Assembly (NCBI GenBank): GCA_002118135.1 | Contig: BDIU01000335.1 | Coordinates: 1-37,553, forward strand | Source of the DNA: Trebouxia sp. TZW2008 | Lineage: Eukaryota > Chlorophyta > Trebouxiophyceae > Trebouxiales > Trebouxiaceae | Direction: 5' to 3' | Length of the DNA stretch: 37,553 nucleotides | Shown here: piece by piece, positions 19,400 through 30,153 of the stretch | Position numbering within the stretch: position 1 is the stretch's first letter | How the letters are laid out: each line of letters begins with the position of its first letter | The notes under the pieces: model-generated | Databases searched by the model: none | What the model was told of the DNA's origin: nothing | The model's input: the letters and a program-made list of their open reading frames with translations, nothing else | Program-made: the position numbers and the translations under genes

Positions 19400-19945
19400 A
19401 CTTATGTGTAACCTCGTAGACTAGACTGTAGCCCAATTTCGTTCAGCTGCGAGTTGCTGCACTTCAATCAAGTGCTTTCAAGTCCTTGGATGTTTTGGCT
19501 GCACAACTTGAGGCTGAAGTTGTTCAGCTTGGCATCAGGTCATTTGCTGCCACTGGCAGACCAGTGACTGCAGTTGCCATGGCCAGGCTGTGTACACAAT
19601 GCAAGCTTGAGGTAGCCTTGCAACTCTCCTCTTGTAGTGTGGCGCTGTGCGGCTAGCCTGGGACATGCGCACCATTGTTGCTTCGGTATTCCAGAGACAG
19701 AGCCGAGTTGTAACCAACAATTTGCTTCGGTTTGCTACATCACATCATGCGGTGGCCTCGTATGCGAAGCTCTTAGTAAGAGTGGATAGAGACCATATGA
19801 AGAAGATGCATGGCGTGTGCGGAGCACGCCCAGTGGCCACAAAGCTGACTGGAAGACACGCTATCACGGCGGTAACGGTTTGTATACGTAGAATTGTATG
19901 AAGCGCATGTGAGACTGCTCAAATTGAGTGTGTGACGCAGCGATC
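19400..19945. other. Between GNAT and FAD4: an unexplained open stretch
   Basis: Apart from the GNAT 3' end and the FAD4 promoter, this region holds a plus-strand open frame following TTCAG at 19446. It reads LRVAALQSSAFKSLDVLAAQ and then LEAEVVQLGIRSF, and runs to a TAG at about 19653. The composition is coding-like, but it lacks an ATG and a clear donor to join it. It may be a lost exon, an alternative GNAT tail or chance. Confidence 0.35.
19407..19411 (+). terminator. TGTAA polyadenylation-like signal
   Basis: TGTAA sits just after the GNAT stop on the same strand. This is very close to the stop for a 3' UTR, so the true site may be further downstream. Confidence 0.25.
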
Positions 19946-21647
19946 ATGCAAAGCTGTTTCGCTGGCCAGACAGTCTTCCAAAGCTGCAACCAGGTGTCTC
20001 GTCGGTGCCCGCAACAGCCGGCGTACGCCGCCCTCAGGCGGTCCGAAGCACCGCACCGTCGCGCAAAACCAGTGCGACAGTCAAAAGTCCCGGCATTGCA
20101 TGTGCCCAACGATCAAGTTGCCGAAACCGACGCCTCGATTGTAGACAAGCAGGCAGACTTCGCTTTGCTTGAGCGGGCTGTTAGCTTGTCAGATGCAGAA
20201 AGACCAGCTTCTGCACCAGCAGCCAAGTCAGGAGCTTCTGAACCTGAAGAGCAGCTGACCAGCACGGCTGGCCACCGGGTTATTGTGGGATCAGCTATGT
20301 TGTTACTGGCAGGAATTGCTAGCGCTGGCGTTTCTGGCATTCATAGCTTCTCAGAAGCAGGAGAGGCAGTGGCAGCTGCCACTGCTGCATATGTTTTAGC
20401 AGGTGCAGCCTCTTGTTGTCATGCATGGCATGTGCACTGTCTGCTGTACCTGAGTACTGTGGTCCAGTAAGCCAGCATGTAAAATGTCTGTGACCCTTGC
20501 ACTCCGACAACAATCACCCAGACACTTCTTTCAGATCATGCTGTCTTATGCAGATTTTGCAACTGGCGTCTATCACTGGTCAGTGGACAATTATGGTAGT
20601 GGTGCAACACCTATTGTTGGCGACCAGATTGCAGCTTTCCAAGGGCACCATCAGCGCCCTTGGACTATTACACAGAGGGAGTTTGCCAACAATTTGCACA
20701 AGGTATGCACTATGGTCGTTAGCCTGGTACATGACTGCTAGCTATTGTTTTCTCCTCTGGTGGTTCTCTGCATGCCTAGCATGCTTATGCTCTGTGTCAA
20801 AACTTGCAGCGCTGCCTGCTGTGTCATTTTGATTCAAATAATCTGTGCTGCAGGTGTTCAAGCCTACTATGCCTTTCAGTGCTGCGTATTTAGCGGCCAA
20901 CTCAGCTTTTCATTTCAGCCCAACTGCCAACTGCTTCATTGCTACCTTCGTGTTTATGGTGGCCATGAGTCAGCAGTTCCATGCCTGGGGCCATATGAAG
21001 AAGTCTGACCTGCCTGCAGCAGTATTGGCGCTGCAGGTAAGCACCTGCTCAATGACACGTGATCATCAGTGTGTTTAGACAGCATAATGCAGCATGTATG
21101 CTCAAATGTTGGCCGTGTGTTTATAAGGCTTGACAGCATCGTGCACCTGTCAGGCGTAGTGATGCTCGTCTCCTAAGTGCCAGTTGCGCTTGCAGCTGCA
21201 AGAGTTGCATGTTGCTTTCAGCTGTGCTGCGTCATCATGCACACGTGACTGTGGTTGCAGCTGCTTAGCATCGCTTTGAGCTTAAATCTTACGCCTCTCA
21301 GTATTTGCATTGCTTTCCTGGTTCTGGATCATGCACCCAGCATACCATCTGCCGAATTCTGCACAGCAGACTCTGCAGCATTGTCACAAAGCAGCTTGTA
21401 TGTGTTGGTGCAGAGTGCTGGATTGCTCATCTCAAGGAAGGCACATGGTGCACATCACAAGGCACCCTTTGAGGGCAATTATTGTATTGTCAGTGGTTTG
21501 TGGAATTCAGCATTGGATCAGAATGGATCTGACCAGGGGTTCTTCAGAAAATTGGAAAAACTGATAGCAGCTCGCACTGGTGTGGAGCCACGGTGTTGGT
21601 ATGAACCCAACTACGAGTTGGAGGAGCTTCCAGCCAAAGCGCAGTGA
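19946..21647 (+). CDS. FAD4: FAD4-like plastid fatty acid desaturase (TMEM189/Kua domain)
   Basis: In plants FAD4 makes the delta-3-trans double bond of palmitate on plastid phosphatidylglycerol. Exons: 19946-20402, 20554-20702, 20854-21036, 21414-21647 (340 aa). The first 100 residues are rich in Arg, Ser, Ala and Gln and look like a chloroplast transit peptide. A hydrophobic segment VGSAMLLLAGIASAGVSGI follows. The conserved core then reads DFATGVYHWSVDNYG (about 153-167), FQGHHQRPWTIT with two His (184-185), QQFHAWGH (His 245 and 249) and RKAHGAHHKAPF (His 274, 277, 278), followed by YCIVSGLWN. These clusters are the expected di-iron ligands. Plant FAD4 also has QGHH..PWTIT and YCIVSG.WN, so that subgroup fits better than animal plasmalogen desaturase PEDS1. 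Plant FAD4 needs a redox-active peroxiredoxin-type partner, which is not in this window. Confidence 0.92.
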
Positions 21648-22367
21648 CTGCAAGCAGGGGGGCAGGAAACAGGTTGATAGCAGACTTACATCTCAAGTCG
21701 CGTCACGATTCCTATCTAAACGCCTTTTGCTGCGTGTGTCTGCTGTGGCAAATCTGCTGATGTTATGTATTTGATCATTCTTTTGAGGCATATAGCTGAG
21801 AGTGTTGTGTGAGCGAGTTGTGTGTTATGGTTTTTGTACATTGTAGACATTTGATTTCCTCTTGCTGAAGACTGCAGCGTTGTGCCACACATCTCTTTCT
21901 GGAGTTTTGATCAAGAGATGTGTGTGTCTCTCCTTGATTGTAGTGTAACGCTTCATAGTGTCCTCAGAATGCCATGTAGACACGCCTGGCAAAAGTACAG
22001 CATTATTCTAGTGCTTCTTTTGACAACTTTGAAAAGCTTTGATCTTGATGGTGGGTCTGATGCAATGTGACATGGTATGTCCAACCTTGAACATGCAAAG
22101 ATGATAACATCTGGGTTTTGCTGACTCCCAACCAGATTTTGAGCTTCGGTGAGTGGAACAGCATTTGTGGTGCGGCAGTCTCAAAGGATGCTTGGGTCGA
22201 TGCTTCCCGCTACCCCACTGTAGCTCCAAGCAGCATGTCTGAGGCATTTTTGTTCATACTGCTCAAGGCTGGTTGCCAGACGTGTCACTTGACGTAGCAT
22301 TCCACGCAACGCCTGCCTAGCGTGCAACCTGTAGCTCATCCCTGCGCTGTTTCGCTTTGAGTACAGA
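21648..22367. other. FAD4 3' UTR and next promoter
   Basis: Stop codons are frequent in all frames and no conserved protein is seen. It should hold the FAD4 3' UTR and the promoter of the gene at 22368. Confidence 0.5.
21944..21948 (+). terminator. TGTAA polyadenylation-like signal
   Basis: TGTAA lies about 300 bases after the FAD4 stop on the same strand, a reasonable 3' UTR length for a green alga. Confidence 0.4.
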
Positions 22368-22998
22368 ATGTCTTTTGTTGCACAGCTTCAATTCCGGCCC
22401 GAGTCTTTTTGCAGAGGAGGCCAGTCTCGAAAGAACAAGGTCTTATCGCAAAAGTCGCTTGCCAGATCAAGCATCAACAGCAAACAGGCAGGGTCCACGT
22501 CTTTGCCTAGAGTGTACATGGTCACAGTACCCCTTGTGGGCATGGGAAGTCTTGAAACCATACTGCGTGACGCTTTTCCAGACAGATTAGCGCTTCACAG
22601 TGTGCTTTTGGTAGAACAAGATTACCAAGCTATACATGCTTTTGACTTCCTGCCTGTGCAAGCAACATCACCTATGACAGCTGCAACTCTGCTGACAAGA
22701 GGAACAGTCCAAGGTGTGTTGCGCGAGCGGAACATGCGCAGTAGGCCTAGCAAACGCTGCCGCCTGCTTGGGCATGCAACCAGCAGTCAGGTGCAGACAT
22801 GGCCAGCTTTGAGCTGAATATCCCAGACACAATTTTTTGAGCCCAGGCAACATTGAGCTGCAGGCATCACAGGCGGCAAGAGCATTCAATGCAACCTATG
22901 ACACCAAACTGAAGCTTGTGCACAATGACTGCTGGTCACACACAAAAGCCCTGGCCAGACACTTACTTGGGCATGATGACATCTGCTGGGAGCAATGA
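22368..22998 (+). CDS. Conserved small protein, possibly permuted-papain (PPPDE/LRAT-like) fold, likely organelle-targeted
   Basis: Two exons, 22368-22713 and 22847-22998, join at phase 1 and give 165 residues. The first 48 residues (MSFVAQLQFRPESFCRGG and a Lys, Ser and Arg-rich stretch) look like a transit peptide. The mature part begins at VYMVTVPLVGMGSLETILRD. It has LALHSVLLVEQ (His 77), then IHAFDFLPV, and near the end HNDCWSHTKALARHLLG (Cys 144, His 147). Uncharacterised plant proteins have a similar ending, roughly HDCRHYT followed by a helix. A His on a strand followed much later by an NDC motif at the head of a helix is the order found in PPPDE and LRAT proteins. That assignment is my inference; function is unknown. 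The start is the only ATG that leaves a targeting-like leader. Confidence 0.72.
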
Positions 22999-23700
22999 TC
23001 ATTTACAGCAATCATCAAGTCATCAAGCAAGAATTCCTGGTGGGGAATTAATCACTCTCTGTGAAAGTCAAGTGCAACTTTATGCCCAATCAACGCATCT
23101 GTGTACAAACAGCATTCAGGCAGTACACCTCACTGCCACGTTGCACATTGCAGGTCTCCATTCAGTCAACCGATTGATCTGGATGACAGGCATGTGGTGC
23201 TCTGAGAGCAGAGTGACTTTATACAGCAATCTGATCTAGGCTATGGTAAGCATCAAACCAATTGCACAGCCGACGCACAAGAGAACTGGGAATCTTTTGC
23301 AGCGTGAACGAAAAAGAATGTCAGATTTACAGCTTGCGTGCAGGTGTCACGTTGTGAAATCATACTTTCCAAAGAACGTGTTACACTGGCGACTGTGAGT
23401 GTTGTTGACACCACAGCTTGAGACTTAGCTTTGCAAGCTTGAGCATGACAGTTTCTGCAACACCCCTCACATCCAAGCTGAATCGCACCTCAGCTTCCAA
23501 GATGAATGCTGTAAGGCACTGCACTATCTTTATGCCACCTTTTGTCAAAGAACATGCTGGAGCCAAGGACAGAAATCCACTTGCCAAAGACATGCAGAAC
23601 ACAGTCAGATGCCAAAATCAAGTAGACTAAACAACAAGAACTTCATTTACAGAATGTTTGCCAGCACTTGCAGCGCACTGCTACTAACTACCAGTATACA
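22999..23700. other. Convergent 3' region between two genes
   Basis: The gene at 22368 (+) and the YbeY-HAD gene (-) converge here, so both 3' UTRs should lie in it. A 73-codon minus-strand frame (23602-23381) with a hydrophobic middle is open, but shows no recognisable family or splice context. Confidence 0.45.
23647..23651 (-). terminator. TGTAA polyadenylation-like signal for YbeY-HAD
   Basis: Read on the minus strand, TGTAA occurs about 50 bases after the YbeY-HAD stop at 23701. Confidence 0.4.
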
Positions 23701-26700
23701 CTACAGTATAAATCGCTCAATCGCTTCAGCTATGCCATCTTTGTTGTTGTTTGCAACCACAGCATCAGCTTCATTGAGCACCTGCAACAAGTCAATCTGT
23801 CTCAGCAAGTCAAACGAAGTGGGCTGTCACGAAAGTTGACAGTGACCCGAACAAGATTTGTGCACAAGTGACTGATCAGCAGCATCAGCAAGTACATGCA
23901 TGAAACACATGCCATTTGGGCTCGAAGGCATTGCTGGGTATAAATAGTCGCCAAGAGACAGCAAGTACAGTCATGTCTCACAACATTGCCTTGCACATGC
24001 ATTTGGCGACATCAAATGCTACATAATCTTGCGTGCTTGCTGGTGCAAATCGCGTATTGTATTGTGTGCCTTTAGACAGAGCGAGTGCTGTCATAGTGAA
24101 CCTCACAGCATGCATAGAGAGCTTTGCAAAAGTCATCAAGATGGCACTGTACCTCTGGGACCGCATTACCCATGGCAATGCCTAATCCTGCGCTCTGAAG
24201 CAGTGGCAGATCATTGCCACCATCCCCAATGGCCATCACCGCCTGTTTCAGGCACAAAAAGACCCTTTAGCTGTCCAAGCATCTTGTCTGCCCACAAATT
24301 CTTGAACATGAAGTGCTTGCTGCCTTCATTGGCAGTAGCAATTCAATGTGCAATTGTTCAAGCTAAAATCACGAGTGATGTATGTCCAAGCATGCATGAC
24401 TTGCCAGGACAGTGCTGCAAGCACGCAGCTGTGAAGAATGTCCAATACGGGTGCTGGCTGCCTTAGGCTGGCGACGCTTGATGTTCCTTTGCAAATGAGC
24501 TATACAATGCCACTCTGTTGCTTGCTAAATCATCATATTGTCTGACAGCTGCACGCGGCATATGCACCGTGCATCAATTACTCCAGGTCAGATCAGACAG
24601 ATCATACAAGGTACCTCAACAGGCAGTTCTAGGTTGGCAAGCAATTTGCGCATGCCAGAGCCCTTGTTGACCCCGTGGGGCACCAGCTCCAGCATGTTGG
24701 GAACTGCCTGCATTGTCTCTGCATTGAACTTCTTCACAAACCCCTGCACAGCATGTAGCGCGTCACTCACAACTTGCAGTTGCTTTTTATGAGCTCTGAG
24801 AGTTGCAGACACACCTGGGATCAAGCCATTGGTCAAGCTGTGCATGTAGCCAGAAAAAATACAGCATGAGCAAGGTTCAGAGCACAGAACAAGCTGCTGT
24901 TGCAAGCAAAATTGTCTCATAATAGATGTCTCATAACAGATGTCTCATGATGGATTATTCAAGCAGGTTATGCAACTCTCAATTCTCTTGACAAGTCATG
25001 TCATGTCAAAAGTGAGCAATGGGTGCAGCAATGAAATCAGTTTGAGCAAAATCACGTTTTGCTATAATAGCGTCATGCCTTCAAAGTACTGATTGTAATG
25101 GGTTGCAGAACTTGCATGAACAATCTGTGCTGCTCAAGTAGTCATTGAAGCCCACAAACAAGCAGGTTTGAGCTCAAGGTGCCCACTAGGTCATGGAGAA
25201 GCTCCTGACTCCATACCGATTGAAAAGCATGAGCTAAGAAGCTACCTGCCAGTCAGGCTTGAGCTTTGCGTCCACAATCTTGGGGTCTGTCATGAACAGC
25301 AGCTTCATAACAGGCGGCCCCTGCAGGATGGTGTCAATGGAAGGCATCACTTGCGCCAGGGGCTCATAGTAGACATCCTTCAAAGCCTGCACACCAACAC
25401 TGACTGATCAGCGAATGCCTCTGAAACGCAGTCAACATGGGGCAACACACCAAGCTTGCGTCATGTCAGTGTCTGCAGGACAGCAAATGATGCCAGGCTG
25501 AGGATGTTGCTTTTGTGAGGGTCTGCTGCATGGCATGCATGAAGTGTTATAGGGGCGCAGTTCGCAAGCTGGAACTGCACTGCCAGTTGCTGTCAAGGCT
25601 GAATGAACTCTGAGTGTCAATGCTTGCAGTGTTGTCATCATGTTTGGTCAGCTAGCTGTGTGCTGAATTGCAGCACAAGTCATTGCATGTGTCGGGCAGA
25701 GCTTTAAACGAGTAATTCTCGAACTGGCTGTGTACAACATGCTAAGGCAGCACTGACTTGATGAGAGCACTACTTTGGCATGAACAGTCAGCAGCTGCGT
25801 ACCTGTATTTCTGGGGTATGTTTCATGGTGACACAGTCATCTCCCAAGAACCCACACAAGGTGACATCCTCTCTGACTGCGTACTCAAAGGCAGCCTCCA
25901 CTATTGACTTCTCCAGGTACACACCTGTTCATGCATGCATGCTATGCTCACTGCAAATGATGCAATTTGCTGAGCATAATTATGCTGAAAAACTTGCATA
26001 TTATTGTTGTGCTGATGGACGCACAAATGGCCCCTGTATCATCAACGCTACATCAATAAAACTTGTGCATCTGCGCAATCTATTGTGGTATCCGAATTGC
26101 GCAAGGTGGTGCCTCTTGATGTTGGAAATGCCATGTTCTTGCCACCCACAATCACAGCAGAGCTAAGGAAGACCTTCAATGATTCGGTGGCAGTGTACCT
26201 CAAACATCTGAGCACGTATGTCAGGGCAGTGATAGACAGTCGGCATTTGACCAGTTCTCAACCAAACGGCCACATGCTGAGGCACTTGCAGGGTCTGGAA
26301 AAACCCGCCGTGCACCACAAGCACATTGTGGACAGGCGAGCCCCCTCACAGCCCAAACCAAAGGCTGCCTCAGACCAGTGGCAGAGTGTCTGGAAATGAA
26401 ATAGGAGGTAGTGGCAACAATAGCACTGTAGACTTTGAGATTGAACATTTTCACGTGCTGTATGAGTACCATGATCTTGGGTTTCAGGGTGCTATTGTTC
26501 TGCGTTGTCTGCATCCTTCTGAGTAGATTGCCTGCCAAGGTGGCTGTCGCTCCATTCCACTTTGTCTGCCTGCTATTGATGCTGGAGTGACTGTTGTGGT
26601 GTGTTGCAACTTTGCTCCGTGCCAAATAGCAGGCATTTGTACTGTGAAACGCAGCTGCAATTTGGGTTGGAAAGCAGGCATTTGGACTTACTGGGAAGCC

Positions 26701-29700
26701 GTAAGCCATCCTTGTTGTAGGTATCCAGACCCTGAAGGAAGATGCCTGGCCCTTGCTTTGACACCACCAAGCCGGGACCTGTACATATGTGCCTGATCGA
26801 GTCAAGTTGTTGCAGCTGATACATGCTCCTCAAACAGCTGTGCCTTAAGTCAAGGCTCAAGGCACATATGCGACATGCCTTTTGCTGTTGAGCAACTAGT
26901 GGCAAGATGCAACTATAGCGCTAAAGGAGAACAGCTTGATTTGAGGTTGATCAGCATGTCAAGGTGCACAGTACAGGCTGCCATGCATCGTTGCAAAACA
27001 AAAAGTTAGTGAGTGGCTTCACCAAGCCATACAGGCTGCAGAATGTGCAAATAGCTTGTAGGGACAGGGCTGCAAGTCAGGCAGTGTCTGTCAGTCACAC
27101 CTGCAAGGCCGACAGGCGTGAGGGCTGCTAGGGCTGCAGGCCTCGCCTTACCAGTGGCCAGGCACACTGTCACTCCAGCCTTGATGGCAAGCTGCAACAA
27201 TGCAGTGTGTGTCAGCGTCCAACATCGTCAAGGGGTAACGCTGGCAAAGCTGGTGTATGTGATGCAGTCACGGGGTTTGGCAAGAACACAGGTGTCCGAG
27301 AGAGATTTGGCCAGAAGTCTTTTGCGGTAGCAGTTGGCAGGCATGGAAAAACAGGACTTAAACAGAGGAAACAGGCTGCAAGAGTGTCAAGGTCTCACTT
27401 GCCTCAAGCAGATGTTGTGTGCAAAACTTTGAACATGTGCTGGGCAAGATTGGGATCTTGATGATGGGCTACCTTGATTGCTTCAATGGAAGAGGGTAGG
27501 ACTTTGCTGTTGCTGTCTAGAAGTGTCCCATCCATGTCCAACGCCAACAGCCTTATGTCACTGCTGCGCTTGCCCTTCCTCTGCTTGGACAAACCTACAG
27601 CAGATCAGAAGGCATTGCAGCACCAACACTGGGCCAAAAAGCTCGACAGCCAGTTGCTGCTCATTGTGCATATTTTGCATTGTTTGCCTGGCAAGCTGCT
27701 GTTACAGTGCCTGACCAATGTCGTGCGCAATATATGCAATGCACAGTGTGGGTCATCAGCATAGGTGATCGAAGCAGATCAACAAGAAGAAAGGGTTTCG
27801 ATGGCACAAGGCTGAACATGACAAGCTGTTCTTTCACAATATAACAAAGCATTTTGCAGCAAGGCCACAAGCTTTACAGACCATGCTGTATGCATATGAT
27901 GTGCACAACGGCAGGACCAATACGCTGAACGTGTCCAAATTGTGATCTGATGCTTCATTGCATACAATTGTACAGGTATGCAACTGCCTTGTGACATGCC
28001 AGTTGCATCTCAGACAAGTGAGAGTCAAGCAGGACTAGCATTACAGCTGAGCAGTGCTGCTCAGAGCTGCATTTTTACTTGCAACATAGTCATCTGTGCT
28101 GATGCCGCTTGAGGAACTGTGGCTGCTGCCGCTGGTGGACGTCTCTTCTGAGCTGCTGGGAATAGCCCCTCTGGAGGGCTCTTGGCTGCCAGTGCCCTGC
28201 TGCTCCTCCTGATATGTTCTGACATCTGCGCTGCTGATCAGCCCAATCCCCTGCAGCAGGCAAGTGTGTATTACACTGTGTTGCACAATGTTGAACACAA
28301 CACTGCTGACTTTGTGAAGAAGATTTGAATGAGCCTTCTTTGTCGCAAGCATACATCCAAATTGTGCAGCCATCTGTGCAGCAGCTGCAGATTGACAGGC
28401 ATAGCTGTGTCTGAGATGCCAATTCAGCGAAGCGTGCCAAAAAACAATACTTGTACAGCCTTGTCATCACATAATGCACTTTGGGGCAATATAGCTGACT
28501 GCCCCAAAGCAGGGCATGAGGAGTCCAACACTGCTGATGACGGTACCAGGCATTGCGATTCTACAACACGTCAAAGGTAATAGTGCAAACAGGCACCTGA
28601 CACAGCACAGACTGACCTTCCAGCCTAGCGCTTGCAGGATGTTGCGTTCCTCTTCAGCCATGGTAGCAGACTCCTGCTCTCCCAGCTCATGGTCATGGCC
28701 AGACAGGTGCAGCAGACCATGCAGCATCAGGATGCGGCACTCATCCCGCAAGGAGTGCCTGCAGAATCGTGCAGGCATGTTTCCGATCAGCAGTGATTTA
28801 GATGTCCCCCAGTCATCAGCACTGTCCGCACTGTTTGCTGTATCTTCTCTTGGGACAAAGATGTAGGAATGTGCTGAGCAAGGGCTAGACAGTTGGCCTA
28901 GCAAACGCACTGTGTGGTCTGTAAGCTGTGTGACATCTGACAGTCGCAAAGCGCAGACGGGCATGTCTTGTTTCAACCACAGTGCATTGCATTGTGTACA
29001 ACAGCTCACCCTTGCTCTTTGGCCTGCCTGTGAGCTGTGTCCAGTGAGATGATGAGATCTCCCAGAGCAAGGGGCGCACCCTCAAACAGCTCATCCCAAT
29101 CTGCTGCTGGAAAGGACAGCACGTCTGTGGGTGCTGCCTTTCCCCTCCATTCCTCATTCAGCTCAGCGATGAACGGATCATCGCAAAGCACAAGGGACAG
29201 CTCTACGGCGCCTACAAGCAGGCTGCTGCTTCAGATGTGCACTGAGCAGCTCCATTTTGAGGCGCAAGTGACTAGTAACATCAAAACAAGCATTGATGAA
29301 CAAAAGAGCTTGCAGGTGATAAGACAAATGGCAAAACTGCCTGGTTGAACCAGCAACACTCACAGCATTTCTGGGGGTCAAATACTTTCTGCTCAAGGGC
29401 TTGCCGCAGCATTGCCAGACCATCAGACTGCAGGTCTTCTTCAAGTTGTTGACACGCCTGTCTATACACAGGCCCCACTCAGGCATCGCTCAGATGCTGG
29501 AACAGCATGTCACTTGTCTAAGAGCACCTGTCAATGACGGAGGGCTTTCCCTCGACCATCACATCCACCTCGAGAGCGTGGGTGGCGAAAGCAGAAGCTG
29601 CATAGCTCAAGCGCGTCCTGCCAGCAAAGCTACGAGCAGTAACACAATTGACGATGCTCTGCTGATCAACTTGCCGCGACAGAAACGGTCTGCTCGCGCT

Positions 29701-29841
29701 CCTGAACGCCCCTGCGCACGGCTGAGCTGCGGCTTTACGAGCAGAACAAGTTGCTCTGATCTTTGAGCCAAAATGGCTGAACAAGCTGTGACCGCACGTG
29801 TGCGGCTTTATGCTGACCATACGACAGCACTTCATCAGCAT
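23701..29841 (-). CDS. YbeY: Chloroplast YbeY endoribonuclease fused to Cof-type HAD phosphatase
   Basis: YbeY acts in 16S rRNA processing in bacteria and plastids; the Arabidopsis chloroplast protein has the same YbeY-HAD fusion. Exons in order: 29841-29528, 29461-29364, 29211-29010, 28758-28617, 28250-28079, 27594-27473, 27191-27101, 26778-26692, 25924-25803, 25386-25246, 24743-24615, 24242-24153, 23781-23701 (596 aa). A basic leader of about 80 residues suggests plastid targeting. The YbeY part has WRGKAAPTDVLSFPA and the zinc motif HGLLHLSGHDHE (His 218, 222, 228), then ILQALGWKG. A Ser, Gln and Gly-rich linker (about 255-309) follows. The HAD part has LALDMDGTLLDS (Asp 329, 331), LATGKARP (Thr 363), VNKGSGM (Lys 524) and AIGDGGNDLPLL (Asp 547, 551), ending IAEAIERFIL. 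All catalytic residues of both domains are present. The exact acceptor before 24743 is the least certain; it was chosen to keep phase 0. Confidence 0.94.
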
Positions 29842-30153
29842 AGAGATAGCGTGGCTTCTCGATCGCCTGATGGCGCCTGAACCGGGCTGCGCAAGTCAAA
29901 GTTGTGCAGACAAACTTTCGACTCATTTGTCATGGCGTATATTAGTCATCAAGCTTTTATCCCGTCGCTGCAAAGTGCAGAGTGCATTCGCAACGACCTG
30001 CATGCAACCGCGCTGAGCGCTCCCGTACTGCCTTCTCGTTGGTACCATATCGGTCAATCTGCCGAGGTCGCGACAGCGCTGCCCCTTCGCAGGAACCCGT
30101 CAACGCTCTGACAGCTGATCACCTCCGGCAACGCCTCGCCCTCCCACGGGCGC
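29842..30153. promoter_or_regulatory. Shared divergent promoter region (YbeY-HAD / TraB)
   Basis: The start codons of the YbeY-HAD gene (-) and the TraB gene (+) are 312 bases apart, head to head. The interval must hold both 5' UTRs and promoters. A TATA-like TATATTA lies near 29940. No other motif is convincing. Confidence 0.55.

Noticed and set aside
23381..23602. Minus-strand frame with hydrophobic middle after the YbeY-HAD stop
   Set aside because: It lies beyond the TGTAA of that gene, has no ATG-led conserved product, and its plus-strand reading is equally open.
26221..26805. 194-codon minus-strand open frame
   Set aside because: It overlaps the HAD exon 26778-26692 in a different frame; the exon's own frame matches the Cof family, so this is a shadow plus intron.
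28516..28866. 116-codon plus-strand frame
   Set aside because: It is antisense to the YbeY exon holding the HGLLHLSGHDHE zinc motif.
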